Source of the DNA: Polaromonas sp.
GTDB taxonomy: Bacteria > Pseudomonadota > Gammaproteobacteria > Burkholderiales > Burkholderiaceae_C
NCBI RefSeq assembly: GCF_029945685.1
Contig: NZ_JAQSDA010000007.1
Coordinates: 124,001 to 188,000, forward strand
DNA: 64,000 nucleotides
Direction of reading: 5' to 3'
Shown here: in pieces, positions 42,135 to 51,747 of the stretch
How the letters are laid out: each line of letters begins with the position of its first letter
Position numbering within the stretch: position 1 is the stretch's first letter
Translations under genes and position numbers: made by a program
The notes under the pieces: generated by a model
The model's database searches: none
Told to the model about the DNA's origin: nothing
Seen by the model: only the letters and a program-made list of their open reading frames with translations

Positions 42135-42240
42135 AGCGAAGGGCGAGGGCCCCGCGTAGCGGGATCGACCAGCGTAATGCGGCCCGTTGCCGACATTGCC
42201 GCAGAGCGTTGACCACGACACTTGGAGAGGCAACTCGACC

Positions 42241-43110
42241 ATGATGTGGTATGCCCCAACGCCCTTTGTGCTTGGTACGTCCAGCCATGCACACCTGAAA
42301 GTCCAGGGCCTGAGCGCAGGTTACGGCGCCTTCCTGGTGCTGCGCGATCTGACGCTGGAGATCAAACCCGGCCTGACCGTCATCCTCGGGCCCAACGGCG
42401 CCGGCAAGACGACCTTGCTCAAGGCGCTGTCCGGCCTGATTCCGCGTGGCGGCGAGGTACTGCTCAACGGCGAAGCGCTGCCCGAAAAAACCAGTGACAT
42501 CGTCAAAGGTGGCATGGCGCTGGTACCGGAAGGCCGGCAGTTGTTTCCCCAGATGACGGTCACGGAAAACCTGGAGCTCGGTGGCTGGCTGGTGGCCAAG
42601 GCCGAACGCACGCGGCGTCTCGAGCAGGCCTTCAACGACTTTCCGAAACTGCGCGAACGCGCCCAGCAACTGGCCGGCACCATGAGCGGCGGCGAGCAGC
42701 AGATGGTGGCGGTGGCGCGCGCCATGATGAGTGCGCCGCGCCTGCTGATGCTGGACGAACCCTCGCTGGGCCTGGCGCCGCGTATGGTCGATGAGCTGCT
42801 GGCGATCACGCGGCGCATCGCCGACGCCGGCACCACGGTGCTGATGGTCGAGCAGAACGTGAAGAAGGCGCTGGCCGTGGCCGACCGCGGTTATGTGCTG
42901 GAGCGCGGCACGCTGGTGGCCAGCGGGCCGGCGGCGCTGCTGGCGCGTTCGACCGTCATCCGCGAAGCTTATCTGGGGGCCGGCGCCGCCGTTTCCACCA
43001 CGGGCACCCATGCCGCAAAAACCACCGTTCGGGCTGAGCCTGTCGAAGCCCTTCATTCCGATCATCCTGAGCTCGTCGAAGGGCAGGCTCAGGGCGAACG
43101 GACTTCGTAG
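42241..43110 (+). CDS. livF: Branched-chain-type ABC transporter ATP-binding protein (LivF) with repeat-derived tail
   Basis: 289 residues: Walker A GPNGAGKTTLLKAL, signature MSGGEQQMVAVARAMM, Walker B LLMLDEPSLGLAP, and the LivF-type VPEGRQLFPQMTV. The natural end would be near AYLGAGAAVS; the last roughly 30 residues are encoded by a family B palindromic repeat, which replaces the original stop. An N-terminal stretch of about 20 residues before the domain is also unusual, as is the 106-base gap after livG. The start may be either of two adjacent ATGs at 42241/42244. Confidence 0.88.
   Translation: MMWYAPTPFVLGTSSHAHLKVQGLSAGYGAFLVLRDLTLEIKPGLTVILGPNGAGKTTLLKALSGLIPRGGEVLLNGEALPEKTSDIVKGGMALVPEGRQLFPQMTVTENLELGGWLVAKAERTRRLEQAFNDFPKLRERAQQLAGTMSGGEQQMVAVARAMMSAPRLLMLDEPSLGLAPRMVDELLAITRRIADAGTTVLMVEQNVKKALAVADRGYVLERGTLVASGPAALLARSTVIREAYLGAGAAVSTTGTHAAKTTVRAEPVEALHSDHPELVEGQAQGERTS
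43025..43101. repeat. Family B palindromic repeat forming the livF 3' end
   Basis: CCGTTCGGGCTGAGCCTGTC at the left and CAGGCTCAGGGCGAACGG at the right, 77 bases, lie in frame within livF. It also ends 26 bases before the next gene and could act as an RNA hairpin. Confidence 0.78.
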
Positions 43111-43127
43111 TTTCCAAGGAGAACACC

Positions 43128-44582
43128 ATGTCTGACATGTCCATGCTGATCAACGGCCTGAAGGTCACCGCTGAAAAAGGCGCCACCTTCGAGCGCCGCA
43201 ACCCGCTTGACGGCAGCGTCGCTACCCGCGCACCGGCGGCATCACCGGCCGACGCGGTGATGGCTGTCGAAGCCGCCGCCGAAGCCTTCAAGACCTGGAG
43301 CGAAACCGGACCGAGTGCGCGCCGCGCGCTGCTGCTCAAGGCCGCCGATGCGCTGGAGGCCAAGACGCCGCAATTCATCGAAGCCGTGGCCGCCGAGACC
43401 GGGGCTTCCGGCATGTGGGCCGGCTTCAACGTGATGCTGGCCGCCGGCATGATCCGCGAGGCGGCCTCGCTGACCACGCAGATCAGCGGCGAAGTCATTC
43501 CGTCCGACGTGCCCGGCAGCCTGGCCATGGGCGTGCGCCAGCCGGCCGGCGTGGTGCTTGGTATCGCGCCGTGGAACGCGCCGGTCATTCTCGGCGTGCG
43601 TGCGATCGCCACGCCGCTGGCCTGCGGCAACACCGTGATCTTCAAGGGCTCGGAGAACTGCCCGCGTACCCACCAGCTGATCGTGGAGGCGTTTGCTGAT
43701 GCCGGCTTTCCCCCCGGTGTCGTCAACTACATCACCAACGCGCCCGCCGACGCCGGCGCCGTGGTTGAGGCCATGGTGGCGCACCCGGCGGTGCGGCGTG
43801 TCAACTTCACCGGCTCAACCAAGGTAGGCAAGATCATCGCGATGACCTGCGCGAAATACTTGAAGCCTGTGGTGCTGGAGCTCGGCGGCAAGGCGCCTCT
43901 GGTGATCCTGGACGACGCCAACATCGACGACGCGGTCAACGCCGCCGCCTTCGGCAGCTTTGCCAACAGCGGCCAGATCTGCATGTCCACCGAACGCATC
44001 ATCGTGGACCAGAAAATCGCCGACGCCTTTGTGAAGAAGTTCGCTGCCAAGGCCGGCACCTTGCCGGTGGGCGACCCACGCAACCCCGAGCCGGTGGTGC
44101 TGGGCTCGGTGATCGGCATGGGGACGGTCGAGCATTGCAACGCGCTGATCGACGACGCGCTGGCCAAGGGCGCGAAGCTGGCCTGCGGCGGCAAGGCCGA
44201 AAACACGCTGATGCCCGCCACCGTGCTGGACCATGTGACGCCGGCCATGCGCATCTACCACGAGGAGACCTTTGGGCCGGTCAAGTGTGTGGTGCGTGTC
44301 AGCGGCGTCGAGGAAGCCGTGGCCTGCGCCAACGACAACGCCTACGGCCTGTCGGCCGCTGTGTTCGGTGGCGACATCGCGCGTGCCTTCAACGTAGCCA
44401 GGCGCATCGACTCCGGCATCTGCCACGTCAACGGCCCGACGGTGCACGACGAGGCGCAGATGCCGTTTGGTGGTGTGAAGGGTAGTGGGATTGGGCGCTT
44501 TGGTGGCAAAGCGGGGGTGGCCGAGTTCACCGAGCTGCGCTGGATCACGATCCAGACGACACCGCGGCACTACCCTTTCTGA
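43128..44582 (+). CDS. Aldehyde dehydrogenase (salicylaldehyde/vanillin dehydrogenase-like)
   Basis: 484 residues of the NAD(P)-dependent aldehyde dehydrogenase family: GIAPWNAPVILGVRAIATPLACGNTVIFKGSE (coenzyme site), VNFTGSTKVG, LELGGKAPLVILDDA (catalytic Glu), SGQICMSTERI (catalytic Cys) and EETFGPV. The short-spaced pattern recalls salicylaldehyde and vanillin dehydrogenases, so an aromatic aldehyde is a fair guess. It ends the transporter operon, suggesting that the imported compound is oxidised via an aldehyde. Confidence 0.88.
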   Translation: MSDMSMLINGLKVTAEKGATFERRNPLDGSVATRAPAASPADAVMAVEAAAEAFKTWSETGPSARRALLLKAADALEAKTPQFIEAVAAETGASGMWAGFNVMLAAGMIREAASLTTQISGEVIPSDVPGSLAMGVRQPAGVVLGIAPWNAPVILGVRAIATPLACGNTVIFKGSENCPRTHQLIVEAFADAGFPPGVVNYITNAPADAGAVVEAMVAHPAVRRVNFTGSTKVGKIIAMTCAKYLKPVVLELGGKAPLVILDDANIDDAVNAAAFGSFANSGQICMSTERIIVDQKIADAFVKKFAAKAGTLPVGDPRNPEPVVLGSVIGMGTVEHCNALIDDALAKGAKLACGGKAENTLMPATVLDHVTPAMRIYHEETFGPVKCVVRVSGVEEAVACANDNAYGLSAAVFGGDIARAFNVARRIDSGICHVNGPTVHDEAQMPFGGVKGSGIGRFGGKAGVAEFTELRWITIQTTPRHYPF

Positions 44583-44609
44583 TCTGGTGTTCAACGGCGG
44601 GACGGGGAT

Positions 44610-45030
44610 TCATTGCATCACGCTGCGACTGCGATGCGCTCTGGATAGTAGGGTGGACTCCCCACTCCCTCCCCCCGCCCCTCCCTCGCCCCGCTGGGCG
44701 ATGGCGGGGAGCTTCATTTGGCCACGTGTGTTGCGTCCACGTGCAAACATGACGGCCGCTTGACTCCGACATGACGCGCTTTGCGTGTCATGTCTCCCCG
44801 CCCCCGATCCCGAATTCGTTTCCCCCACCCGTCGGGCTGGGCCGAGGAGCGCAGCCAAAAGCGGATCAGGGCGAGCGATTGTCTGAGCCGAAGGCGAGTT
44901 CGAGCTCGACCCCGCTTTCGGCGAGCACCGGAGGTTGCCTGCAGCGAAGCGGAGGGACCCAGACCATCGGAGCGCCTTTCTTTTCCTTAGGTTTCTTTGG
45001 CGACGCAAAGAAAAGTAAGTCGCCCGCCGG
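44610..45030 (-). repeat. Family C long repeat, second copy (inverted)
   Basis: The complement of the 33300-33740 copy, with a less perfect hairpin at its end (TTTCTTTGGCGACGCAAAGAAA, 44990-45015 region). Most of the 475-base gap between the aldehyde dehydrogenase and YkgJ-like genes is this repeat; no gene is seen in it. Confidence 0.75.
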
Positions 45031-45057
45031 GGCGAGACCCGGCTTGTTAGCGAGCCA

Positions 45058-45351
45058 TCAAGCCGGAGCTTGCAACGGTTCCCACAGCGACACCGCGTCA
45101 GGCGCAGTCGCCAACTCCAACCGCGTCAACCAAACCAACGCAGCCGGCGCACTCGCACCACACATCTCCACCGACGGCATCAACTGCCCACACACCGCCG
45201 GCCGCTCAGGCTGACCAAAGATGCGGCAGGCATTGGCCTCATCCAGCTGCACACAGCGCACTCCGGCCGGCTTGCCCTGTGGCATGCCTGGAATGGCGGA
45301 GCTGATGGAGGGCGCGATGCAGCAGGCGCCGCAGCCTGGGCGGCAGTTCAT
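45058..45351 (-). CDS. YkgJ-family cysteine-cluster protein
   Basis: 97 residues opening [11 protein letters not shown], with further cysteines in [27 protein letters not shown] and EMCG: the CxxxCxxCC pattern of the YkgJ metal-binding family, thought to bind zinc or iron. The role is unknown. It is short, single-domain and transcribed alone, between a family C and a family A repeat. Confidence 0.82.
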   Translation of the reverse strand: MNCRPGCGACCIAPSISSAIPGMPQGKPAGVRCVQLDEANACRIFGQPERPAVCGQLMPSVEMCGASAPAALVWLTRLELATAPDAVSLWEPLQAPA

Positions 45352-45360
45352 GGATTACCG

Positions 45361-45411
45361 GTCGCTATTAAAACAATAGCTGCTTGCGCCCATCCCAAAA
45401 GGGCTTGGAGC
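45361..45411 (-). repeat. Family A intergenic repeat
   Basis: Reverse copy with GCTATTAAAACAATAGCTGC and a TTGCGCCCATCCC end, upstream of the YkgJ-like gene. Confidence 0.7.
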
Positions 45412-45453
45412 ACATTGAATGCAGAGGAAACGGGTAAACCCATCAAGCCGCCT

Positions 45454-46464
45454 TTAATCGGGCTTGATCTTCGCGCGCGCCACCACCTGTTTCCAGCGCG
45501 CCTGCTCCTGGGTGATGAAGGCGGCGTACTGGGCGGGGGTGTCGCCGACCGGCTGTGCGGTGTCGCCGCGCAGGCGCTCGGTGGCCAGCGGGTTGCGCAT
45601 GGCCTTGGCGCAGGCTTCGGCAATCCTGTCGATGGCGGCTTGCGGCATGCTCGGTGGCGCGTTCAGGCCGTACCACTGGGTCATCTCGAAGCCGGGGTAA
45701 CCGCTTTCCGCCACCGTGGGCACATCGGGCAATTGCGGCAGGCGCTCCCTGGTGCCGGTGGCGATGCAGCGCAGGCGGCCGGACTTGATGTGCCCGAGGA
45801 TGGCCGGCGCACCGACACTTGCGGCGTCGAGCCGGCCGGCCAGCAGGTCGGTCAGTTGCGGGCCGGTGCCGCGGTAGGGCACATGCAGTACAAAAATATT
45901 CGCCGCCATCTTGAGGTACTCGAAAGCCAGGTGGCCGGCGCTGCCGTTGCCGGCCGAGCCGTAGTTGAGCTGGCCCGGCTTGGCCTTGGCCAGCGCGATG
46001 AACTCCCGGAGGTTTTTGGCCGGCACGTCGCTGTTGACCACGTACAGGCTGGGTACCTTGGCGAGCAGCGAGATCGGCCGGAAGTCGCGGTTGGTGTCAA
46101 AAGGCAGCTTGTCGAAGATGTAGGGGTTCACCGCCAGCGTGCCGATGTGGCCGAGGATCATGGTGTGGCCGTCGGTGCTGGCCGCGCATTCCTGCATCGC
46201 AATGTTGCCGCTGGCACCGGGCTTGTTTTCGACAAACACGTTCTGGCCCAGGCTCTTGCTGATTTCACCGGCGGCCGAACGCGCCACGATCTCCGAGCTG
46301 CCGCCGGGCGCAAAGGGGACCAGCAGGCGAATCGGCTTGGTGGGCCAGGCGGCCTGGGCGTGAGCGCTGCTCCACAAACCAGGGAAGGCCGTGGCCGCGA
46401 CCAGCGCGGTGCCGGTGCGCAGGCCGGTTCGAAGGGCGCTGCGGCGGGATGGGGGGGTGTTCAT
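45454..46464 (-). CDS. Bug/TctC-type periplasmic substrate-binding protein
   Basis: 336 residues with a Tat/Sec-type signal ending AHAQA and the family motif WPTKPIRLLVPFAPGG at the start of the mature protein, then VENKPGASGNIAMQE, GTGPQLTDLLAGRLD and VPTVAESGYPGFE. Bug proteins bind carboxylates and similar small acids. Hundreds occur in some Burkholderiales genomes; the TctAB membrane partners are not in this window. Confidence 0.9.
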   Translation of the reverse strand: MNTPPSRRSALRTGLRTGTALVAATAFPGLWSSAHAQAAWPTKPIRLLVPFAPGGSSEIVARSAAGEISKSLGQNVFVENKPGASGNIAMQECAASTDGHTMILGHIGTLAVNPYIFDKLPFDTNRDFRPISLLAKVPSLYVVNSDVPAKNLREFIALAKAKPGQLNYGSAGNGSAGHLAFEYLKMAANIFVLHVPYRGTGPQLTDLLAGRLDAASVGAPAILGHIKSGRLRCIATGTRERLPQLPDVPTVAESGYPGFEMTQWYGLNAPPSMPQAAIDRIAEACAKAMRNPLATERLRGDTAQPVGDTPAQYAAFITQEQARWKQVVARAKIKPD

Positions 46465-46552
46465 TCGGACCTCGGGGTGTAAGACGGTGGGGCTTCGACT
46501 ATAGAGGGCCGGGTGGGCGGCCTGCTAGGGATTTGCGAGCAGCCGCAGGCCG

Positions 46553-47131
46553 TCAGGGCGCCAGGCGTCCGGCCGCAAACAGCACCTGGTCGATCACCGC
46601 CTGCACGTTCTTGCGGTGGGCTTCGTTGACCAGTTGGCCGTCGGCGTCAAACGCGTCACCGGCGCGGCCCAGTGCAAAGGCTTTGGGCGCGACCCAGCAC
46701 TGCGCATTGAGCAGCAGCGGCACCAGGTGGCTTTGCGAGCGCAGGCCGCCCAGGGCGCCGGGCGAGGCGCTGAGCATGCCCACGACCTTGCCGCTGAAGG
46801 ACTTGAAGCCATCCTGCCAGGCCGGGTCGGCCTTGACCGGGCTGGAGACCCAGTCGATGGTGTTCTTGAGCAGGGCGGTGTAGCTGCCGTTGTATTCGGG
46901 TGAGCAGATGATCCAGGCCGGGTGCTCGAACATCAGCTGCTTGAGCTTCATCACGTCGGCCGGTGTGCCTCGGGCTTCGAGGTCGGCGTTGTACATCGGG
47001 ATGTCGAAATCCGCCAGCTCGATGTGGGTGACGTCGGCGCCGCTGTTGCGCGCCAGCTCGGCGGCCGCATGGGCGAGTTTGCGGTTGAAAGAGGCGAGCC
47101 GGGTGCTGCCGGCGAAGATCAGAAATTTCAT
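46553..47131 (-). CDS. NAD(P)H-dependent FMN reductase
   Basis: 192 residues starting MKFLIFAGSTRLASFNRKLA (flavin phosphate loop), then PAWIICSPEYNGSYTALLKNTIDWVS and VVGMLSASPGALGGLRSQ, the pattern of ChrR/azoreductase-like flavoproteins. It probably transfers hydride from NAD(P)H to quinones or xenobiotics. It is monocistronic. Confidence 0.88.
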   Translation of the reverse strand: MKFLIFAGSTRLASFNRKLAHAAAELARNSGADVTHIELADFDIPMYNADLEARGTPADVMKLKQLMFEHPAWIICSPEYNGSYTALLKNTIDWVSSPVKADPAWQDGFKSFSGKVVGMLSASPGALGGLRSQSHLVPLLLNAQCWVAPKAFALGRAGDAFDADGQLVNEAHRKNVQAVIDQVLFAAGRLAP

Positions 47132-47209
47132 GCCCCTATTGTGCTTGTGTGCCGGTGCCTCCGCCCTCTTGCCGGGCTGAGCACCCCTGTTGCCATGTTT
47201 CAATGGCTG

Positions 47210-47266
47210 TTTTGGGTTTGAGCCTTATGCAGTAAGCGCGAGCAGCTATTAAAAACATAGCAACTC
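47210..47266 (+). repeat. Family A intergenic repeat
   Basis: Forward copy with GCGCGAGCAGCTATTAAAAA and CATAGCAACTC, in the 328-base gap before mnmG. The rest of that gap has a TAAAAT -10-like box (47339-47344) but no clear -35 and no RNA gene I can identify. Confidence 0.65.
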
Positions 47267-47459
47267 ATTGGTCGTGCCAATAGAAGGAAGAGCATGGGCC
47301 TTGTTGGGGGCCGGCAGCACAAAAAAGAGGCACCCTGATAAAATCATGCCTTTCGTCCCGTGAAAGCGGCAAGCCGTTTGCTGACTCCGCCGGTTCAGCC
47401 GGTCTTTTCCAGGGCGCGCAGGCATCTCGCCTGACGACTGCTTTATTGAAGGAGGCGTG

Positions 47460-49463
47460 ATGCACTCGCCTTATGTATATCCGCAAGAATTTGACGTGAT
47501 CGTGGTCGGTGGCGGCCATGCCGGCACCGAGGCCGCGCTGGCTGCTGCCCGTATGGGCTGCAAGACCCTGCTGCTGACACACAACATCGAGACCCTGGGC
47601 CAGATGAGCTGCAACCCCTCGATTGGCGGCATCGGCAAGGGCCACCTGGTCAAGGAGGTGGACGCCATGGGCGGCGCGATGGCGCTGGCCACCGACGAGG
47701 GCGGTATCCAGTTCCGCATCCTCAACAGCTCCAAGGGCCCGGCCGTGCGGGCCACCCGGGCGCAGGCCGACCGCATCCTGTACAAGGCGGCGATCCGCCG
47801 CAGGCTGGAAAACCAGCCCAATCTCTGGCTGTTCCAGCAGGCGGTGGACGATTTGATTGTCGAAGGCGACCGGGTGGTGGGCGCGGTCACGCAGGTCGGC
47901 ATCAAGTTCCGCTCGCGCACCGTGGTGCTGACGGCCGGGACCTTTCTGGACGGCAAGATCCATGTCGGGCTCAACAACTATGCCGCGGGCAGGGCGGGTG
48001 ATCCGCCGGCGGTGTCGCTGAGCGCGCGCCTGAAGGAACTCAAGCTGCCGCAGGGCCGTCTGAAAACCGGCACGCCGCCGCGCATCGACGGGCGCAGCAT
48101 CGACTTCAGCAAGTGCACGGTGCAGCCGGGCGACGGCATGCCGGGGGGCACACCCGGGCCGGTGCCGGTGTTCAGCTTCATGGGTGGGCGCATCCAGCAC
48201 CCGAGGCAGATGCCTTGCTGGATCACGCACACCAACGAACGCACCCACGAGATCATCCGCTCAGGGTTTGACCGCAGCCCCATGTTCACCGGCAAGATCG
48301 ACGGCGTGGGCCCGCGCTACTGTCCGAGTGTGGAAGACAAGATCAACCGGTTTGCCGGCAAGGAAAGCCACCAGATTTTTCTGGAACCGGAAGGCTTGAG
48401 CACCCACGAGATTTACCCCAACGGCATCTCGACCAGCCTGCCGTTTGACATCCAGTACGCCCTGGTGCGCTCCATGGCCGGCATGGAGAATGCCCACATC
48501 CTGCGGCCCGGCTATGCCATCGAGTACGACTACTTCGACCCGCGTGCACTGAAAACCAGCTTTGAAACCCGGGCCATTGGCGGACTGTTTTTCGCCGGGC
48601 AGATCAACGGCACCACGGGTTACGAGGAAGCAGCGGCCCAGGGCATGTTTGCCGGCATCAATGCCGCGCTGCAATGCCAGGGGAAAGAAGCCTGGCTGCC
48701 GCGGCGCGACGAAGCCTATCTGGGCGTGCTGGTGGACGACCTGATCACCAAGGGTGTGACCGAGCCCTACCGCATGTTCACCAGCCGGGCCGAGTTCCGC
48801 CTGATGCTGCGTGAGGACAATGCCGACATGCGCCTGACCGAAAAGGGCAGGGCGCTGGGCCTGGTGGACGATGCCCGCTGGGATACCTTCAACCGCAAGC
48901 GCGACGCTGTTTCACGTGAAACAGAACGTCTGCGTTCTGTCTGGGTCAACCCGCGCAGCCTGCCTCTGGCCGAGGCTGAGCGCGTGCTGGGCAAGGCCAT
49001 CGAACGCGAGTACACCTTGCTCGACTTGCTGCGCCGCCCCGACGTGGGCTACGCCGCGCTGATGTCGCTGGATGGCGGCAAATATGCAAACGCCGAGCTG
49101 GCACCTCCCGCCGAGGGTGTTTCACGTGAAACAGAGGCGGCCGACATGGCGGCCAGCGTGATCGAGCAGATCGAGATCGCCGTCAAATACGCGGGCTACA
49201 TCGACCTGCAGAAGACGGAAGTGGAGCGTGCCTCGCACTACGAAAACCTCAAGCTGCCGGCCGACCTGGATTACCTGCAAGTGTCGGCGCTGAGTTTCGA
49301 GGCGCGGCAAACCCTGGCCAAGCACCGGCCCGAAACGCTGGGGCTGGCCTCGCGCATCTCCGGTATCACGCCGGCGACCGTGTCGCTGTTGCTGGTGCAC
49401 CTGAAGAAGAACCTCTGGAAAAACACGGTTCCCCTCAAACCTGCCGAACAAGCCGAAGCCTGA
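47460..49463 (+). CDS. mnmG: tRNA uridine-5-carboxymethylaminomethyl modification enzyme MnmG (GidA)
   Basis: 667 residues with the FAD-binding start [61 protein letters not shown] and [21 protein letters not shown]. With MnmE it modifies the wobble uridine of several tRNAs. ATG 47460 follows AAGGAGG; the preceding GTG would add one residue. Two perfect parS sites lie inside the coding sequence. The stop overlaps the rsmG start (TGATG). Confidence 0.95.
   Translation: MHSPYVYPQEFDVIVVGGGHAGTEAALAAARMGCKTLLLTHNIETLGQMSCNPSIGGIGKGHLVKEVDAMGGAMALATDEGGIQFRILNSSKGPAVRATRAQADRILYKAAIRRRLENQPNLWLFQQAVDDLIVEGDRVVGAVTQVGIKFRSRTVVLTAGTFLDGKIHVGLNNYAAGRAGDPPAVSLSARLKELKLPQGRLKTGTPPRIDGRSIDFSKCTVQPGDGMPGGTPGPVPVFSFMGGRIQHPRQMPCWITHTNERTHEIIRSGFDRSPMFTGKIDGVGPRYCPSVEDKINRFAGKESHQIFLEPEGLSTHEIYPNGISTSLPFDIQYALVRSMAGMENAHILRPGYAIEYDYFDPRALKTSFETRAIGGLFFAGQINGTTGYEEAAAQGMFAGINAALQCQGKEAWLPRRDEAYLGVLVDDLITKGVTEPYRMFTSRAEFRLMLREDNADMRLTEKGRALGLVDDARWDTFNRKRDAVSRETERLRSVWVNPRSLPLAEAERVLGKAIEREYTLLDLLRRPDVGYAALMSLDGGKYANAELAPPAEGVSRETEAADMAASVIEQIEIAVKYAGYIDLQKTEVERASHYENLKLPADLDYLQVSALSFEARQTLAKHRPETLGLASRISGITPATVSLLLVHLKKNLWKNTVPLKPAEQAEA
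48908..48923. promoter_or_regulatory. parS centromere site 1
   Basis: TGTTTCACGTGAAACA, the exact 16-base ParB-binding consensus, within mnmG. Confidence 0.9.
49118..49133. promoter_or_regulatory. parS centromere site 2
   Basis: A second exact TGTTTCACGTGAAACA, 210 bases from the first, also within mnmG. Confidence 0.9.
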
Positions 49464-50122
49464 TGCGCAGCAGTGAACAGGATTTGCGCGCCGGCCTGCA
49501 GGCGCTGCAGCTGGACCTGGACGATCAGCAGGTGGGGCAGTTGCTGGACTACCTGGACCTGATTGCCAAATGGACCAAGGTCTACAACCTGACGGCCGTG
49601 CGCGATCCGGTGGAAATGATGACGCATCACCTGCTCGACAGCCTGGCGACCATCGGACCGCTGCGGCGTCATTTGCAGCAGGCCGGATTGGGGCAGGGCG
49701 CCACCCTGCTCGACGTCGGTTCGGGCGCCGGTTTGCCGGGCGTGGTCATCACTGTGTGTTGCCCGAGCGTGGCCGTGACCTGCGTGGACACGGTGGCCAA
49801 GAAAGCCGCGTTCATCAAGCAGGCGGCACTGGCCCTGAAGTTGCCTAAGCTGACCGGCCTGCATGCGCGGGTCGAGACCCTTCGCCAGCCTTTTGACGTG
49901 ATCTGCGCGCGCGCTTTTGCGTCGCTGCCCGACTTCACCCAATGGTCGGCCGGGGCGCTGGCGCCGCAAGGCGTCTGGATGGCCATGAAAGGCAAACACC
50001 CGGCGGACGAAATAGCCGCACTGCCGGCCACGGTCGAGGTGTTTCACGTGGAACAACTGGTCGTTCCCGGGCTGGACGCCGAGCGTTGTCTGCTTTGGCT
50101 ACGACCCAAAACCGCGGATTAG
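49463..50122 (+). CDS. rsmG: 16S rRNA (guanine527-N7)-methyltransferase RsmG (GidB)
   Basis: 219 residues with KWTKVYNLTAVRDPVEMMTHHLLDSLA, LLDVGSGAGLPGVVI (S-adenosylmethionine loop) and ICARAFASLPDF. It methylates G527 of 16S rRNA. It is coupled to mnmG by a TGATG overlap. A near-perfect parS site lies in its 3' part. Confidence 0.95.
   Translation: MRSSEQDLRAGLQALQLDLDDQQVGQLLDYLDLIAKWTKVYNLTAVRDPVEMMTHHLLDSLATIGPLRRHLQQAGLGQGATLLDVGSGAGLPGVVITVCCPSVAVTCVDTVAKKAAFIKQAALALKLPKLTGLHARVETLRQPFDVICARAFASLPDFTQWSAGALAPQGVWMAMKGKHPADEIAALPATVEVFHVEQLVVPGLDAERCLLWLRPKTAD
50040..50055. promoter_or_regulatory. parS-like site 3
   Basis: TGTTTCACGTGGAACA differs from the consensus by one base (G for A at position 12), within rsmG. 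Confidence 0.8.
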
Positions 50123-50230
50123 TCTTAGTCTCGGGTGAAAAATCTGCCCATCCGGCGGCAATGAAGGGTGCAGGCGGATTTTCAGCCTGTGCGCTGACGT
50201 AAACTCAAAACCCTGTTTCCGGAGGTCTCC

Positions 50231-50857
50231 ATGTTGGGTTCATTTGCCGGCGTCGCCGATTACGGCGCGTTTGTTGTCGCCATCCTTGTTTTTCTGCTGA
50301 TTCCCGGCCCCGGCAACCTGGCCCTGATCACCTCGACCAGCAAGGGTGGCATCGCCGGCGGACTCGGCGCCACTTTCGGCGTGATCGCTGGCGACCAGGT
50401 GTTGCTCTGGGCCGCCGTGGCCGGCGTGTCAGCGGTGATGGCGGCTTACCCGACGGCCTTTCATGCGGTGCAGTGGGCCGGTGCAGCGTACCTCGCCTGG
50501 CTCGGCGTCAAGATGCTGATGGCCAAACCCGGCGATGCCCCCATCCAGCAGATCAAGCCGCGCCATTACTTCCGCCAGACCCTCTTGATCACCTTGCTCA
50601 ACCCCAAGGCCATCGTTTTCTACATGGCTTTCTTTCCCCTGTTTGTCGATCCGGCCCGGCACCAGGGCCTGAAAACCTTTGCCGTGATGGCTGCCACCAT
50701 TGCGGGGCTGACCTTTCTGTACGGCCTGAGCTCGGTGCTGATCACCTACTTTCTGGCCGCGCGTATCCGCGCCAACCCCAAAATTTCCGCGGTGCTGAAC
50801 AAGGCGGCCGGCGTGTTCCTCATCGGCTTCGGCATCAAGCTGGCCATCTCCAAGTAA
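50231..50857 (+). CDS. LysE/RhtB-family exporter
   Basis: 208 residues, about six transmembrane helices, with the family N-terminus VVAILVFLLIPGPGNLALITSTSKGG and LITLLNPKAIVFYMAFFPLFVDP. It probably exports amino acids or their analogues through the inner membrane; the substrate is not clear. It sits between rsmG and parA, with GGAGG before its ATG. Confidence 0.88.
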   Translation: MLGSFAGVADYGAFVVAILVFLLIPGPGNLALITSTSKGGIAGGLGATFGVIAGDQVLLWAAVAGVSAVMAAYPTAFHAVQWAGAAYLAWLGVKMLMAKPGDAPIQQIKPRHYFRQTLLITLLNPKAIVFYMAFFPLFVDPARHQGLKTFAVMAATIAGLTFLYGLSSVLITYFLAARIRANPKISAVLNKAAGVFLIGFGIKLAISK

Positions 50858-50888
50858 ACCTTCCGATTTCCAGAACCCAAAGAACAAC

Positions 50889-51659
50889 ATGGCCAAAATA
50901 TTCTGCGTTGCCAACCAAAAGGGCGGGGTGGGCAAAACCACCACCACGGTCAATCTGGCGGCGGGACTGGCGAAGGTGGGTCAGCGCGTGCTGATGATTG
51001 ACCTGGACCCGCAGGGCAACGCCACCATGGGGTCGGGCGTGGACAAACGCAAGCTCGAACTCACGGTGTACGACGTGCTGCTCGAATCCGCCTCGGTGCT
51101 GGAGGCGCGGGTGCGCAGCGAGAAATGCGGCTACGACGTGCTCGGGGCCAACCGCGAACTGGCCGGCGCCGAGGTCGAGCTGGTCGATGTCGAGCGCCGC
51201 GAAAAGCGGCTCAAGCTGGCGTTGGCGGACGTCGGCGAGCACTACGACTTCGTGCTGATCGATTGCCCGCCCTCGCTTTCGATGCTGACGCTCAACGGCC
51301 TGTGCTGTGCCCACGGTGTGATCGTGCCCATGCAGTGCGAGTACTTTGCGCTGGAAGGCCTGACGGACCTGGTCAACACCATCAAGCAGGTGCACGCCAA
51401 CCTCAACAAGGACCTCGCCATCATCGGCCTGCTGCGTGTCATGTTTGATCCGCGCATCACCTTGCAGCAGCAGGTCAGCGACCAGCTGAAAGAGCATTTC
51501 GGCGACAAGGTGTTCAACACCGTGATCCCGCGCAACGTGCGGCTCGCCGAAGCGCCGAGTTACGGCCTGCCCGGCGTGGTGTTCGACCCGGCCTCCAAGG
51601 GCGCGCAGGCATTTGTGGCCTTCGCCGAAGAGATGGTGCAGCGCATCAAGGCCATGTGA
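50889..51659 (+). CDS. parA: Chromosome-partitioning ATPase ParA (Soj)
   Basis: 256 residues of the ParA family: deviant Walker A QKGGVGKTTTTVNLA, VLMIDLDPQGNATMGSG, FVLIDCPPSLSMLT and VIPRNVRLAEAPSYG. It has no N-terminal HTH, so it is the chromosomal (Soj) type that moves ParB-parS complexes apart. Its ATG follows a weak site; parB is not next but 1.96 kb further on. Confidence 0.95.
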   Translation: MAKIFCVANQKGGVGKTTTTVNLAAGLAKVGQRVLMIDLDPQGNATMGSGVDKRKLELTVYDVLLESASVLEARVRSEKCGYDVLGANRELAGAEVELVDVERREKRLKLALADVGEHYDFVLIDCPPSLSMLTLNGLCCAHGVIVPMQCEYFALEGLTDLVNTIKQVHANLNKDLAIIGLLRVMFDPRITLQQQVSDQLKEHFGDKVFNTVIPRNVRLAEAPSYGLPGVVFDPASKGAQAFVAFAEEMVQRIKAM

Positions 51660-51667
51660 TGGCCGGA

Positions 51668-51736
51668 GTTTCAAGTCAAATCGGCCTTCAGCCCTTGTGT
51701 CACCTGCGCAAGCAGCTATCAAAAACATAGTAAGTT
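51668..51736 (+). repeat. Family A intergenic repeat
   Basis: Complete forward copy: GTCAAATCGGCCTTCAGCCC, GCGCAAGCAGCTATCAAAAA and CATAGTAAG, between parA and the next hydrolase. Confidence 0.75.
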
Positions 51737-51747
51737 TTCTTCTGCCC

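Noticed and set aside
42135..42240. Small gene between livG and livF
   Set aside because: A short Arg-rich frame overlaps the livG stop, but it has no conserved-looking features and no good binding site.
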